Under the pieces are notes generated by a model. The model was not told the DNA's origin, did not search any database, and saw only the letters and a list, made by a program, of their open reading frames with translations. Below are positions 36,873-47,212 of a DNA stretch of 64,000 nt, in pieces (within the stretch, counting starts at the first letter, position 1; the number at the start of each line of letters is the position of its first letter). A program made the position numbers and the translations under genes. Source of the DNA: an uncultured Muribaculaceae bacterium (GTDB lineage: Bacteria; Bacteroidota; Bacteroidia; Bacteroidales; Muribaculaceae); the NCBI GenBank assembly GCA_944320595.1, contig CALUIB010000007.1, positions 1 to 64,000 of the forward strand. The letters run 5' to 3'.

Positions 36873-37418
36873 CTAATTCCTCGACAGCTCGAAATCATAT
36901 TTAAGTGTGCTAGGGATATGCACGTCTTCACCGTCGAGCGACACGCTCTTGAGCAGCAGCTCAAACGACAGCGAATTGCTCATGCCATTGAAATTCCCCC
37001 TTTTGGTGGTATAAAGCACAGCATCTATTTCATGCACCGAACCGCCATATTCCACATCTACCGCAAGCGGCGACGGTTCCAGGTCGAGCATCATGTTTTG
37101 CCCGAATATTTCAGGCGTGTACCCTACTTCATATTCCCTCGCTTGCAGCGATGCCACAGCCTCGTCGAAAATACTTGCCGGAACAGCTATTTTCACGATG
37201 GAATCCACAGGGAAATTATTTATCACTATCCCTTCACCCACCGTAACCGATACGGCAAGCGGTTCGCCTTCACCCACCGTCAACTCACCACCATAATTGC
37301 CTTTTACGCTCTCGGTGGTCACGTTGCTGATTTCGTTCTTATCGTCATCGCAAGATGCCATAAAGGCAGAAACACACAGTGCTACAGCCACAAACAAATA
37401 ACTCTTGATTTTTCCCAT
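36873..37418 (-). CDS. DUF4840-like lipoprotein
   Basis: A 181-residue exported lipoprotein with lipobox MASC (Cys around residue 23) followed by the DDDKNE acidic patch typical of surface lipoproteins in the phylum. I recognise the rest as similar to DUF4840, beta-rich, no known function. It sits between the ECF sigma gene and a NigD-like gene on the same strand, with gaps over 120 bases on each side, so it may be transcribed alone. Confidence 0.7.
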   Translation of the reverse strand: MGKIKSYLFVAVALCVSAFMASCDDDKNEISNVTTESVKGNYGGELTVGEGEPLAVSVTVGEGIVINNFPVDSIVKIAVPASIFDEAVASLQAREYEVGYTPEIFGQNMMLDLEPSPLAVDVEYGGSVHEIDAVLYTTKRGNFNGMSNSLSFELLLKSVSLDGEDVHIPSTLKYDFELSRN

Positions 37419-37550
37419 TTCTTCTTGGATATGTTCTATTTATGTAATGTTAAAAATTTTCATGCGTGCAGAGAAAAGCGTTGCCCTCTGAAAATCTCCG
37501 GCCATTTTCCCACTTTAATCACTGTATGCTTGGGTAAGAATAAACTTTGG

Positions 37551-38306
37551 TCAATCCACCTTCAACCGCAACGACTGCACATTAATGGGTGCATCGGTAT
37601 TTACACTACCAGCACTACGGCGTGTACAGTAATCAAATGTCACCGACTTGTCGGCACTATATCCCCTCCACTTCAGCGTCAACTTCACTATTTCGCCATT
37701 GGTGTCGGGCAATGCGCCGAGGTTGAACGCAATTATGCCATCGACATATCCGCCAGTCACGTCGCCTTTTGCATCGTGACGCAGTTCCACCGTGTAAGGG
37801 TCATCGGCATCCACGCCCGAGAGCAGGTTCAAGTAATGCACATGGCCTGAACCATTCGACAACACCCTTACGCGCAAAGTCAAGTAACCGTCTTCGGCTA
37901 TGGTAACCCAGTCGTTGACAACCTCCACCGGGTCGTCACCGTATGTTTCGTCATTCAAGTCGCCAAGCGTCGGAACCATCGGCTTGGTGCGGATGCTGTC
38001 AATCCAATTGATTAACACATTACGAGCATCGCCCGAGTAGCCGTCGGTGTAGCAGAAATTTGTCAATGCTCTCACTTCCTTGCCGCCAAACAGCCCGCCA
38101 ACAATGTTGACCGGGTTGAGCGTGGTGTTATTGTCGAGCTGCAAATAGCAACTGTCGGTTCCAACTGGTTTCACCGTCACAAGTGCGTTGGCCGGATATG
38201 TGCACAAATAATAATCATTGTCATCATCGTCGGAGCATGACACCGCCGCCACCGATAATGCTCCTGCTAAAATAAGTAATACAGATAGTTTAGCGTACTT
38301 CTTCAT
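37551..38306 (-). CDS. NigD-like lipoprotein
   Basis: A 251-residue lipoprotein of the NigD-like family, two beta-rich domains. The signal ends with lipobox VSCSDDDDND (Cys24), which also carries the acidic surface-export type stretch. NigD was named from a Bacteroides bacteriocin-related locus but the family is widespread and of unknown function. No bacteriocin or transporter genes flank it here. Confidence 0.8.
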   Translation of the reverse strand: MKKYAKLSVLLILAGALSVAAVSCSDDDDNDYYLCTYPANALVTVKPVGTDSCYLQLDNNTTLNPVNIVGGLFGGKEVRALTNFCYTDGYSGDARNVLINWIDSIRTKPMVPTLGDLNDETYGDDPVEVVNDWVTIAEDGYLTLRVRVLSNGSGHVHYLNLLSGVDADDPYTVELRHDAKGDVTGGYVDGIIAFNLGALPDTNGEIVKLTLKWRGYSADKSVTFDYCTRRSAGSVNTDAPINVQSLRLKVD

Positions 38307-38401
38307 CGTTTTCCTATTAATTGTTTATCTTGTAAACCGCAAAACGACGTAACCTTGCACAAACTCCGCCTCATTTAACACGCATTAACCATCATAACAC
38401 A

Positions 38402-38437
38402 AAAAGAGGCGCACCAAATTGCATATTGGCGCACCTC
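38402..38437 (-). terminator. Terminator of rplS
   Basis: On the minus strand a 12-bp stem with two G-U pairs (38426-38437 with 38406-38417) is followed by TTTTTG. It lies 27 bases after the rplS stop. Confidence 0.85.
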
Positions 38438-38464
38438 GATTTGTTCAGTACGTATATACTATCG

Positions 38465-38830
38465 TTACTTGTTGGCAGCTACATTGACACGACGCTCCTT
38501 GATGCGAGCCTTCTTGCCAGTCAAGCCACGAAGATAATACAATTTTGCACGACGCACCTTGCCATACTTGTTGATTTCAACACTGTCGATGAACGGCGAG
38601 TCCATGGGGAAAATACGTTCAACACCGATGTTGTCGCTCATTTTCCTCACTGTAAAGCGTTTCTTGTTGCCTTCACCAGTGATGCGGATAACCACGCCAC
38701 GGTATTGCTGCACACGTTCCTTGTTGCCTTCCTTGATTCTGTAAGCAACTGTTACTGTATCTCCAGGGCGGAATGCGGGGAGTTCCTTACCGCTTTCAAA
38801 AGCCTTTTCTACAACTTTAATTAAATCCAT
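38465..38830 (-). CDS. rplS: 50S ribosomal protein L19
   Basis: Ribosomal protein at the 30S-50S interface. The 121-residue sequence has the usual [22 protein letters not shown] opening block (in residues 21-42) and the basic C-terminal [20 protein letters not shown]. It is separated from rplT by 177 bases with no clear terminator, so it may have its own promoter; a near-match TAACTTTA is seen upstream. Confidence 0.97.
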   Translation of the reverse strand: MDLIKVVEKAFESGKELPAFRPGDTVTVAYRIKEGNKERVQQYRGVVIRITGEGNKKRFTVRKMSDNIGVERIFPMDSPFIDSVEINKYGKVRRAKLYYLRGLTGKKARIKERRVNVAANK

Positions 38831-39007
38831 TGCTGTAATATAATTTCATTGCCGGCGCAATATTAACAAGCAGCCCGGGCCGCTATTTCCTTGCCCATGT
38901 CTTGCCAGAGATTGCGGAGCAACATAAAGTTAATTAATAACTACTGCGTTTATTCTCTGTGTGTTAGCTACACGTTTTTGCATTGCCTGCGGCGGTAAAG
39001 CGGCAGA

Positions 39008-39364
39008 TTATGCAACCGGGGTTTTCACCTTGTCAACGATAGCCTTGAATGCCTCGGGATTGTTCATTGCCAAATCGGCAAGCACCTTGCGGTTGATTTC
39101 AATTCCGGCTTTGTGCAAAAGCCCCATGAGTTGAGAATATGAAAGGCCTTCCAGACGGGCAGCTGCATTGATACGTTGTATCCACAATGCACGGAAGTTG
39201 CGCTTTTTGTTCTTACGGTCGCGGTAGGCGTATGTCTGACCCTTTTCCCACGTGTTTTTTGCAACGGTCCATACGTTCTTGCGAGCACCGTAATTTCCCT
39301 TTGTAAGTTTTAAAATTTTCTTCCTGCGTGCTCTTGAAGCAACATGATTTACTGATCTTGGCAT
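39008..39364 (-). CDS. rplT: 50S ribosomal protein L20
   Basis: A 118-residue early-assembly protein binding 23S rRNA. The N-terminus with [18 protein letters not shown] and the C-terminal globular domain with [21 protein letters not shown] are complete. It is the last gene of thrS-infC-rpmI-rplT. In other bacteria L20 represses this operon by binding the leader; I see no obvious mimic structure here. Confidence 0.97.
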   Translation of the reverse strand: MPRSVNHVASRARRKKILKLTKGNYGARKNVWTVAKNTWEKGQTYAYRDRKNKKRNFRALWIQRINAAARLEGLSYSQLMGLLHKAGIEINRKVLADLAMNNPEAFKAIVDKVKTPVA

Positions 39365-39490
39365 TTTACTGATGTTTGTGAATGTCAGCGGCTTTTATGC
39401 TCTTTACTTTGCTGAGACATTCGGTTAATAAATGATAACTGATTTCTAAAAGAATAACTGTGTTTACACAAGGGTGTCACACCTGCCGCA

Positions 39491-39688
39491 TTACTTCATT
39501 GCGAGCAACTTCCTCACGTTGGAACGATCGCAAGTGGCAATTTCGGCGAAGTAACCAAGATTTCTCTTGCGTTTCTTCGACTTCTTTGTCAAGATGTGGC
39601 TTTTGTAAGCATGTTTTCTCTTGAGTTTACCTGATCCGGTAAGGGCGAACCTCTTTTTGGCACCGGAGTTAGTCTTAACCTTTGGCAT
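39491..39688 (-). CDS. rpmI: 50S ribosomal protein L35
   Basis: A 65-residue highly basic protein starting [19 protein letters not shown], the family signature. It lies between infC and rplT with spacings of 105 and 126 bases, which are unusually wide for this operon but hold no other gene. Confidence 0.97.
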   Translation of the reverse strand: MPKVKTNSGAKKRFALTGSGKLKRKHAYKSHILTKKSKKRKRNLGYFAEIATCDRSNVRKLLAMK

Positions 39689-39793
39689 TTTTCCTTTTCT
39701 TTTTTAATTGATTTATATTAGCAGGGGCATGGCACTTACAAGCCATGCTCCCTTTTGTTCCAAGCTATGAATAAAACAACTAAAAGATTGCCG

Positions 39794-40387
39794 TCACTTG
39801 GCTTTCTTTGGAGTCAGCAAGATTGTCATGCGTTTTCCTTCAAGGATTGGCATCTGCTCTACCTTGCCGAGTTCCTCAAGGTCGTTGGCAAAGCGCAACA
39901 ACAGCACTTCGCCCTGCTCCTTGAAAAGGATTGAACGACCGCGGAAGAAGACGTATGCCTTCACCTTGGCACCCTCCTTCAGGAACTCCATAGCGTGTTT
40001 CAACTTAAAGTTGTAGTCATGATCGTCGGTCTGCGGGCCGAAACGAATTTCCTTGACCACCACCTTGGTTGATTTGGCCTTCTGCTCCTTCAGCCGCTTG
40101 CGCTGCTGGTACAGGAACTTTTGGTAATCCAGTATGCGGCATACGGGCGGATTGGCATTGGGCGAAATCTCTATAAGGTCAAGACCCTGTTCGTCGGCTA
40201 TCTTCATAGCAGCGGCAATGGGATAAACTCCCGTTTCCACGTTATCGCCCACGAGCCGCACTTCCTTTGCGGTAATCTCATCGTTGATGGCGTGCGAGTC
40301 TTTCTCTCCTTTCTTTGCACCCTTGGCCTGCGCGTTATTGTCGCTATTTGGCTTCCTCGGGCCGGTCCATGACGGTTTTTTCTCCAT
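39794..40387 (-). CDS. infC: Translation initiation factor IF-3
   Basis: Keeps the ribosomal subunits apart and proofreads start codons. The 197 residues include the N-terminal domain (phrase [21 protein letters not shown], near residues 37-57) and C-terminal domain with [19 protein letters not shown] Lys/Asn-rich extension of about 30 residues precedes the usual start, as seen in other Bacteroidota. The gene starts nine bases after the thrS stop. An ATG is the start, unlike the AUU of Escherichia coli, so autoregulation through the start codon is not expected. Confidence 0.96.
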   Translation of the reverse strand: MEKKPSWTGPRKPNSDNNAQAKGAKKGEKDSHAINDEITAKEVRLVGDNVETGVYPIAAAMKIADEQGLDLIEISPNANPPVCRILDYQKFLYQQRKRLKEQKAKSTKVVVKEIRFGPQTDDHDYNFKLKHAMEFLKEGAKVKAYVFFRGRSILFKEQGEVLLLRFANDLEELGKVEQMPILEGKRMTILLTPKKAK

Positions 40388-40396
40388 TCAGTTATT

Positions 40397-42334
40397 TTAA
40401 AAATTTGTCATCTTCTCAATTTCTCGAGCAAAATCGTCCGCAAAGGTAGTAATTTTTTGCGAACCTTTATCACCTTCGCCCTGTTTTCTCACAGAAACTT
40501 CTTCATTTTGTGCTTCTTTCTCGCCCACAACGAGCAAATAAGGTATCCTCTTCAGCTCGTTGTCGCGGATTTTCTTGCCTATCTTTTCGTTTCTGTCGTC
40601 AACAAAGGCACGGATGTCTTTCTCGGCAAGTACCTTCACCACCTGCTTGGCGTATTCGTTGTACTTCTCGCTTATGGGCAGCACCACCACTTGGTCGGGG
40701 GCGAGCCACAACGGCAGGCGCCCGGCAGTGTGTTCGAGCAGCACGGCCACAAAGCGTTCCATCGAGCCGAAAGGCGCACGGTGTATCATTATCGGGCGAT
40801 GCTTTTGATTATCGGCGCCAGTGTACTCAAGGCCGAAACGCTCTGGCAGATTGTAGTCAACTTGGATGGTTCCAAGCTGCCAACGGCGGCCAATGGCATC
40901 CTTCACCATGAAGTCGAGCTTAGGCCCGTAGAATGCAGCCTCGCCCACAACCTTCTTTGCTTTCAAGCCTTTTTCCTCGCAAGCCTCCACAATGGCACGC
41001 TCAGCCTTTTCCCAGTTCTCGTCGGTTCCCACATATTTCTCCTTGTTGTTCGGGTCGCGCAATGAGATTTGTGCCTCATAGTTGTCGAAGTGCAAGGCTT
41101 TGAATATGTAGAATATGATGTCCATCACTTTCAGGAACTCGTCCTTGAGCTGGTCGGGGGTACAGAATATGTGGGCATCGTCTTGCGTAAAGCCGCGCAC
41201 ACGCGTCAATCCGTGAAGCTCACCACTCTGCTCATAGCGGTACACCGTTCCAAATTCGGCGTAGCGCAGCGGAAGGTCTTTATATGACCTGGGCGACACC
41301 TTGTATATTTCGCAGTGGTGAGGGCAGTTCATCGGTTTCAAGAAGTACTCCTCTCCCTCCTCGGGCGTGTGTATGGGCTGGAACGAGTCCTTGCCATACT
41401 TTGCATAGTGACCCGAAGTCACATACAGCATCTTGTTGCCTATGTGCGGAGTGATTACCTGCAAATATCCATAACGCTTTTGTATCTTGCGCAAGAATTG
41501 CTCCAGGCGGTCGCGCAACGCCGCGCCTTTGGGCAGCCACAATGGCAACCCCGGGCCAACATTGGCCGAAAAAGCAAACAGTTCCATCTCCTTGCCAAGC
41601 TTGCGGTGGTCGCGTTTCTTGGCCTCTTCAAGCAGGGTCAGATACTCGTCGAGCATCTTCTTCTTCGGGAAAGTGATGGCATACACGCGCAGCATCTGCT
41701 TGCGTTTTTCGTCGCCCCTCCAGTATGCACCGGCAAGCGATAGCACCTTTATAGCCTTGATTTTGCCCGTGCTTGGCAAGTGCGGGCCGCGGCACAAGTC
41801 GGTGAAATTGCCTTGCGTATATGTAGTTATATGACCATCTTCAAGGTCATTGATAAGTTCGCATTTATAAGTCTCGCCACGGTCGCCGAAGTATTTCAGC
41901 GCATCGGCCTTCGATATGTCGCGGCGCACCACAACCTCGTCCTTGGCTGCGAGTTCAGCCATCTTGGCTTCAATCTTCGGGAACTCGGCACTTGTTATCA
42001 CGTTGTCGCCCGGATCGATGTCGTAATAGAAACCGTTTTCGATGGCGGGGCCGATGCCGAATTGCACACCCTTGTAAAGTTCTTGCAATGCCTCGGCAAG
42101 CAAGTGAGCCGATGTGTGCCAATAGGCGTGCTTGCCTTCAGGGTCGTCCCACTTGAACAGTTTTATCTCGCCATCGTTACAAATTGGCCTTGAGATATCC
42201 CATTCCTCGCCATTAAACGTAGCGGCAAGCACGTCTTGCGCAAACCGCTGGCTAATGCTCTCCGCAATCCCGAGGGGCGTGATGCCGCTCTCGAATTGCT
42301 TTACACTTCCGTCTGGAAAAGTAATGTTTATCAT
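40397..42334 (-). CDS. thrS: Threonyl-tRNA synthetase
   Basis: A 645-residue class II aminoacyl-tRNA synthetase. Domains in order: TGS (1-60), editing domain (about 65-225), catalytic core with zinc ligands in [11 protein letters not shown] and [18 protein letters not shown] and motif 3 later, and anticodon-binding domain (about 540-645). It is complete and starts the operon thrS-infC-rpmI-rplT. An upstream -7 box at 42393-42400 is the likely promoter. Confidence 0.97.
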   Translation of the reverse strand: MINITFPDGSVKQFESGITPLGIAESISQRFAQDVLAATFNGEEWDISRPICNDGEIKLFKWDDPEGKHAYWHTSAHLLAEALQELYKGVQFGIGPAIENGFYYDIDPGDNVITSAEFPKIEAKMAELAAKDEVVVRRDISKADALKYFGDRGETYKCELINDLEDGHITTYTQGNFTDLCRGPHLPSTGKIKAIKVLSLAGAYWRGDEKRKQMLRVYAITFPKKKMLDEYLTLLEEAKKRDHRKLGKEMELFAFSANVGPGLPLWLPKGAALRDRLEQFLRKIQKRYGYLQVITPHIGNKMLYVTSGHYAKYGKDSFQPIHTPEEGEEYFLKPMNCPHHCEIYKVSPRSYKDLPLRYAEFGTVYRYEQSGELHGLTRVRGFTQDDAHIFCTPDQLKDEFLKVMDIIFYIFKALHFDNYEAQISLRDPNNKEKYVGTDENWEKAERAIVEACEEKGLKAKKVVGEAAFYGPKLDFMVKDAIGRRWQLGTIQVDYNLPERFGLEYTGADNQKHRPIMIHRAPFGSMERFVAVLLEHTAGRLPLWLAPDQVVVLPISEKYNEYAKQVVKVLAEKDIRAFVDDRNEKIGKKIRDNELKRIPYLLVVGEKEAQNEEVSVRKQGEGDKGSQKITTFADDFAREIEKMTNF

Positions 42335-42392
42335 AAGTTGTTATATTTTTCGCTGTGCCATACAACAACACAGCATTCGTTTAAATCGACCG

Positions 42393-42400
42393 CAAATTTA
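42393..42400 (-). promoter_or_regulatory. -7 promoter box before thrS
   Basis: On the minus strand TAAATTTG matches TAnnTTTG, 59 bases before the thrS ATG. No good -33 is present at the expected distance. Confidence 0.45.
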
Positions 42401-42476
42401 TAAATTTATTCAAAACATTTGCAGCTATTGGGATTTTTTTTGCCACGTATGCCAGCAATTTTTTGAATAATAAGCC

Positions 42477-42484
42477 TACATTTG
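42477..42484 (+). promoter_or_regulatory. -7 promoter box before the CorA gene
   Basis: TACATTTG fits TAnnTTTG. It decides the start of the next gene: an in-frame ATG at 42482 lies inside this box, so the ATG at 42527 is used. Confidence 0.55.
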
Positions 42485-42526
42485 CAAGTGGCAATGCGAC
42501 TATTCGCATGGACATATACAACCGAT

Positions 42527-43453
42527 ATGAAAAAATACTTATATTGCGAAAATGGTTTCGACGAAAAGGCCGAATATACACCCGGCTGCTGGACGAGCGT
42601 GGAATACCCCGACGACAGCGACATAGATTTCCTGACCCAGATGCTGAACATTCCTGAATCGTTCATAGAAGACATTGCCGACACCGACGAACGCCCGCGT
42701 ATCGAAGCCGAGGATGCATGGTTGCTGACAATCTTGCACATTCCTATCGACAGCCAGCAGACTGACATACCATTTATAACCATCCCGCTGGGCATTATCA
42801 CAGCCAAGAACGCTATGGTTACGGTATGCTTTCACCATACGAAATTCATATCCGACTTCATCCAGTATTCCCGGCACAAAAACATTTCGATAAAGGACAA
42901 CACCGACCTAATACTGCATATACTATACTTCTCCACCGAATGTTTCTTGAAACGCCTAAGGCAAATCAACCAGTTTGTCAACACCGCCGAAAAAGACTTG
43001 GAAAAAAGCATACGGAATGAAGACTTGCTTAAATTGATGAACATACAGAAGTCGCTGGTATATTTCAACACTTCAATACACGGCAACGAGGTAGTGGCCG
43101 AACGGCTGAAAGACCATTTCCCTAGGAACGGTGAACTTGACATGGACTTGCTCGAAGACGCGACCATAGAACTCGAACAGGCCAGCAACACTGTGACAAT
43201 ATACAGCGAATTGCTTACCGGCACCATGGACACATTTGCGTCAATCATTTCAAACAATGTGAACGCCATCATGAAACGGATGACAAGCCTCTCGATAACC
43301 CTTGCCATTCCCACGCTGATAGCCAGCTTTTACGGCATGAACGTCAACATAAATATAGGCGAGTCGCCCTATGCCTTTACCTTGATAATATTGCTTTCGG
43401 CTGCCATATCGGCCATCACGTTCATATTGTTCCGCAAAATAAAATGGTTCTAA
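42527..43453 (+). CDS. corA: CorA family magnesium channel
   Basis: A 308-residue divalent-cation channel. A large cytoplasmic N-terminal domain precedes two C-terminal transmembrane helices (about residues 250-270 and 284-304), and the loop between them contains the selectivity motif GMN (FYGMNVN). The long stalk helix with QINQFVNTAEKDLEK is typical. The substrate is most likely Mg2+, though CorA relatives also carry Co2+, Ni2+ or Zn2+. It is a single gene divergent from thrS. Confidence 0.93.
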   Translation: MKKYLYCENGFDEKAEYTPGCWTSVEYPDDSDIDFLTQMLNIPESFIEDIADTDERPRIEAEDAWLLTILHIPIDSQQTDIPFITIPLGIITAKNAMVTVCFHHTKFISDFIQYSRHKNISIKDNTDLILHILYFSTECFLKRLRQINQFVNTAEKDLEKSIRNEDLLKLMNIQKSLVYFNTSIHGNEVVAERLKDHFPRNGELDMDLLEDATIELEQASNTVTIYSELLTGTMDTFASIISNNVNAIMKRMTSLSITLAIPTLIASFYGMNVNINIGESPYAFTLIILLSAAISAITFILFRKIKWF

Positions 43454-43484
43454 CCATCGAAGCAGCGGCAAGCGTGCAGCAAGA

Positions 43485-45608
43485 CTAATTGGTCATGCGC
43501 TTCAGCACATTGTACGACGGCAATATGCCCAGCTCGCCGGCCTTGCTCAAGTCTTCCACGCCCTTCTCCTTGTTGCCGAGCCGCAGGTAAACAAGTCCAC
43601 GGTTGTAGTACGCCTCGCCGAAATCGGGCTTTATGCTTATGGCCTCGGTGTAGCAGCTTATGGCGGCAGTGAGGTCTTGCATACGCATATAAATGTTGCC
43701 CTTGTTGAATATGGCATACACGTTGCGCGGCGACAACTTAACCACTCGGTCGAGGTCGTCGATTATCTGCTGCATGGCCACGCTCGACTTGCGCTCGCCC
43801 AGCGTCGGCAACCCTTGCACATTGCCCGGCAGGGGCTGCTGCGTTTTCCCCATCACGCTGCGCGGCACTTCGGGCTCGGCAGGCGTACCGTTGTTTTCGT
43901 CTATTTGCAATTGCATATACCGCGCATACGACCGCCCGAAGTAAGCAAGCGAAAAGTCGGGGCTAAGCTCTATGGCCCGCGTGAAGTCGTCGATGGCTGC
44001 GGCAGGATTTTTCACCATCATGAAGTCCATTGCACGGGCAAAGTAGTCAATCGACCGTGCCGACGATGTTGCCAGCAGCCCGTTGTAATACTCCACCGAC
44101 CTGAAGTGCGCCTCTATCTGGTCTTCATAAAGGCGGAACTGCGAATTGGTGAGCAACAGCACAAACGGCAGCAGGCGCATCGAGTTAAGCTCGGTCACCT
44201 CCTTTATATAATAGGTGTTCTCCACCACATTGTCGCTGCGGTCGTAATACGACAAGAAGAACATCGGTTCCAAGTCGATATGGTAATTGAAGTCTTGTAT
44301 CCGGCCACGGGAACGGTTCTCGTACTTCGGCTTTATTTCATTGTCGTTTTCCACCGTCAGCAATGTGTTGAACTTGTTCATCACAGCCGCAGCCGATTCC
44401 TCTTCGCCCTGCTGCTTTCCGGCAGCACTATCCACGCCGTTTTCATCATTGCCACTGCTTGCCGCAGTGTTTTCGGCCAAGCGTTCCCTATTTTGGCTCA
44501 GTTCGCGTGCCTTGTTATAGTCACGCTCGCCGCCAGCCATGTCGCCCATCTTGCGCTTGCACTCGCTACGGGCAAACAGCCCTGCGTCGAAGTCGGGATA
44601 CACTTCAAGCACGGCATCGAAGTCGGCAATCGCATCCCGGTACTGCCCCGTCTCGGAGTAGAGCAGCGCGCGGTTGTATCGGGCAGGCATATTGCCCGGC
44701 TCGCTTCGCAGCACATAGCTGAAGTCTTCAATTGCCTTGTTGTTGTCACCGACTTCGGTCCGCAACAAGCCGCGGTTGAAGTGCGCGGCCATGCTCGTTG
44801 GGTCGAGCTGCAAGGCATAGTCGTAGTCGGCCATAGCACCGAAGTAGTCATCGAGGTTATACTTCATATATGCGCGGTTGATGAAATATCCTGCGAAGTG
44901 CGGTTCGAGTTTTATGGCCTCGTCCATGTCGGCAAGGGCAGCCTTGAAGTCCTTCTTGTAGTTCATGTTAATCTCTGCCCTCATCACAAATGCGCCGGGC
45001 AGGTTCTTGCTTATCGATATGCTCTTGTCGATGTCGGCAAGTGCAGACACAGTGTCGTGCTGCTCCATGCGCAGCTGTGCACGTCCAAGGTAAGCATTTG
45101 CATAACCAGGATATATCGACAGCAGCCGGGCGTAAGTCGAGTCGGCCTTGGCATATTCACCTATCTCGCACTCGCTCACGGCCTTGTTCATCAAGAACAC
45201 CTGGTGCTCGGGCATCTGTTTCAATCCCTCCTCATAGTCGGCAATGGCACCCTTGTAGTCCTTGAGCGTTTGCCGTGCAATGCCTCTCACTTGGTATGCA
45301 TCCACTATGAACGGGTTACGCTCGATGGCCATCGAGCAGTCCTCCTCGGCACCCTTGTAGTCCTCAAGTTCCAGCTTTGCAATCGCCCGGAAAAAATAAG
45401 GGTCGGCAAGATAAGGCTTTGCCTTTATCACCTGATTAAAATATTGTATCGACAAAATATAATCCTCGAAGTACAGCGCATTCCGCCCTATGTTCATCAC
45501 CTGGTCGGTATTGATTTGCGCACGACACACCGTTCCGCCTCCCATGGCAGCCATAATGGCAACACACACAATGCGGAAACATATTTTTATATTGTAGCGT
45601 AAGTTCAT
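43485..45608 (-). CDS. Exported TPR-repeat protein
   Basis: A 707-residue protein with a signal peptide (ending near VCRAQ, residue 31) and about ten tetratricopeptide repeats in two blocks: roughly residues 37-380 and 535-700, each repeat showing the A-Y/F-NRG pattern. Between them is a polar, low-complexity stretch and a region without repeats that may be a separate domain. TPR arrays bind other proteins; the partner is not known. ATG 45608 is preferred. A complete promoter lies upstream, and the gene is alone. Confidence 0.88.
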   Translation of the reverse strand: MNLRYNIKICFRIVCVAIMAAMGGGTVCRAQINTDQVMNIGRNALYFEDYILSIQYFNQVIKAKPYLADPYFFRAIAKLELEDYKGAEEDCSMAIERNPFIVDAYQVRGIARQTLKDYKGAIADYEEGLKQMPEHQVFLMNKAVSECEIGEYAKADSTYARLLSIYPGYANAYLGRAQLRMEQHDTVSALADIDKSISISKNLPGAFVMRAEINMNYKKDFKAALADMDEAIKLEPHFAGYFINRAYMKYNLDDYFGAMADYDYALQLDPTSMAAHFNRGLLRTEVGDNNKAIEDFSYVLRSEPGNMPARYNRALLYSETGQYRDAIADFDAVLEVYPDFDAGLFARSECKRKMGDMAGGERDYNKARELSQNRERLAENTAASSGNDENGVDSAAGKQQGEEESAAAVMNKFNTLLTVENDNEIKPKYENRSRGRIQDFNYHIDLEPMFFLSYYDRSDNVVENTYYIKEVTELNSMRLLPFVLLLTNSQFRLYEDQIEAHFRSVEYYNGLLATSSARSIDYFARAMDFMMVKNPAAAIDDFTRAIELSPDFSLAYFGRSYARYMQLQIDENNGTPAEPEVPRSVMGKTQQPLPGNVQGLPTLGERKSSVAMQQIIDDLDRVVKLSPRNVYAIFNKGNIYMRMQDLTAAISCYTEAISIKPDFGEAYYNRGLVYLRLGNKEKGVEDLSKAGELGILPSYNVLKRMTN

Positions 45609-45646
45609 TTGCAACATTTATAATTTGGCCGAAATTACAGGCGACG

Positions 45647-45677
45647 CAAAGTTAACATTAATAATTATAAGAGCAAT
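45647..45677 (-). promoter_or_regulatory. Promoter of the TPR gene
   Basis: On the minus strand ATTG (45677-45674) and TAACTTTG (45654-45647) are separated by 19 bases, the expected spacing. The leader to ATG 45608 is about 30 nt. Confidence 0.65.
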
Positions 45678-45792
45678 CAGCACGTGCCGTTTTTTAGATT
45701 TTTCAACCTAACACGCCGCCCCGCGGCAAAATAAGCTATATTTTCTTACATTTATGATAACAAGGCCGCAACCGACAACGCACAAAAATGCT

Positions 45793-45800
45793 TAACTTTG
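45793..45800 (+). promoter_or_regulatory. -7 promoter box before pldA
   Basis: TAACTTTG matches TAnnTTTG, 16 bases before the ATG at 45816, giving a very short leader. Confidence 0.5.
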
Positions 45801-45815
45801 CACAAATAAATTTTT

Positions 45816-46655
45816 ATGCTCAAAAAGGTTATATTTATAGTAATTCTTTTATTCTCATACATAGCCGCCGATGCACAAATTGTCAACAACAAGACCGTGG
45901 GCGGTTTCAATGCCGACAGCATACGCGAGCAATTCGACAACGGCCCTTATTTCACCCTGTTCCGCGACAACTACTTCATACTCGGAACTACGATAGGCCA
46001 ACGCCCTACGCGCACAAACTCCGACGTGAAGTTCCAAATAAGCATAGCACAGCGACTCACCAAGAGTACACTGCCATTCAACACATACCTGTTCCTCACT
46101 TATTCACAAAAATGCATGTGGAATGTGTTTGAAGAATCTTTGCCGATGCGCGACTTCAACTTCAATCCCGGCATAGGCTTGGCCAAGTTGCTAATCGTCA
46201 AGGACAAGCTGATAGGCAAGGCAATGCTGATGGTAGAACATGAGTCGAACGGGCGCGACGGCGAGGCTTCGCGCAGCTGGAACAAAATATCGTTTGCCGC
46301 CAACATATACATCGACCCTCAATTCATGATACACGGCAAATACTGGATCCCTATAATCGACGGGGAAAATAACAAGGACATACTGAAGTATTGCGGCATT
46401 TACCAAACCGGCATACAAGTGACTTCAAAGGACCGCCGCTTTGGCATGGCCGTGACAGTGGTGAAAAGGCAGGGATGGAACTTCAATTGCAATGTGATAG
46501 TGGAACTCAACTACCGGCTGTTCAAGAAAGACAACCAATTCCTGTTCCTGCAATACTACAACGGCTATGGCGAAAACCTGCTCGACTACAACCAATTCCA
46601 CTCGCGCCTGCGGGCAGGGATTGTCATCAAGCCCAATTTCTTCAGCGATTATTGA
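45816..46655 (+). CDS. pldA: Outer-membrane phospholipase A
   Basis: Calcium-dependent outer-membrane enzyme that hydrolyses misplaced phospholipids. The 279-residue protein has a signal peptide ending ADAQ (residues 18-21). The active site triad is seen as His142, Ser144 and Asn156 in EHESNGR...SWNK, and the beta-barrel strands continue to the terminal FFSDY. Length and motif agree with the family. The truncated glycosyltransferase gene follows after eight bases and is likely co-transcribed. Confidence 0.93.
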   Translation: MLKKVIFIVILLFSYIAADAQIVNNKTVGGFNADSIREQFDNGPYFTLFRDNYFILGTTIGQRPTRTNSDVKFQISIAQRLTKSTLPFNTYLFLTYSQKCMWNVFEESLPMRDFNFNPGIGLAKLLIVKDKLIGKAMLMVEHESNGRDGEASRSWNKISFAANIYIDPQFMIHGKYWIPIIDGENNKDILKYCGIYQTGIQVTSKDRRFGMAVTVVKRQGWNFNCNVIVELNYRLFKKDNQFLFLQYYNGYGENLLDYNQFHSRLRAGIVIKPNFFSDY

Positions 46656-46663
46656 CCGCGCAC

Positions 46664-47212
46664 ATGATTGTCTATCTCGACAACATAATTTTCAGCCTGC
46701 GCCCGGGCAGCAATGAGAGCCGCCACTGGGCGACGATGACTCGCGGCCTGCTGCCGATGCCCGATGCCGAGCTGCGTTTCATAGAGTATGCCGATGCCCT
46801 GTGCGACGAATACCGCTACCGGCTCGACCTGGCTCGCCGCGGCCACCTATATGTGATGCGCAACTTGTGGCTCACGCGCCACCTTGCCGTGCGCATCGAC
46901 GGGTATGCCCATACCCCGTTCATATTCCATTCCTCATGGTACAGGATATGCGACAATCCATGGGCGACAAACGTAATCACCGTCGATGGCAATTTCAGCC
47001 CCACGCCTCGTCGCCTGTGGGCTTTGCGGCATTGCGACCTCGTGATATGCACATCGCGCAACGCCTTAAATTCCCTCCCGGCTACGCTACAGTCCAAAGC
47101 CACCGCCATTTCAACAAAAAAGAGCAACACCAACATTGCTCTTTTGACCCTAAAGGCTTACCGCCGCGCATTGCCACCACATAAGGCAGGTGTTCACTGC
47201 GCCAGCAAGTAA
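46664..47212 (+). pseudogene. Truncated glycosyltransferase (GT4-like N-terminus)
   Basis: About 145 residues resemble the N-terminal domain of a GT-B glycosyltransferase: MIVYLDNIIFSL at the start, and FIFHSSWYRICDNPWATNVITV followed by DLVICTSRNAL near residues 86-135, the pattern of the first Rossmann domain. The usual GG-type donor loop and the entire C-terminal domain of about 180 residues are missing. The open frame then runs through a terminator hairpin and ends inside rdgB, so its last 40 residues are junk. A remnant is the simplest reading. Confidence 0.6.
47118..47145. terminator. Terminator between glycosyltransferase remnant and rdgB
   Basis: A perfect 10-bp stem (47118-47127 with 47136-47145) with A-run on one arm and T-run on the other can work in both directions and ends both convergent transcripts. 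Confidence 0.8.

Noticed and set aside
43677..45602. A 641-residue open frame on the plus strand opposite the TPR gene
   Set aside because: It mirrors the codons of a clear TPR gene, has no promoter or domain sense, and its length comes from the few stops in the complementary frame of GC-rich codons.
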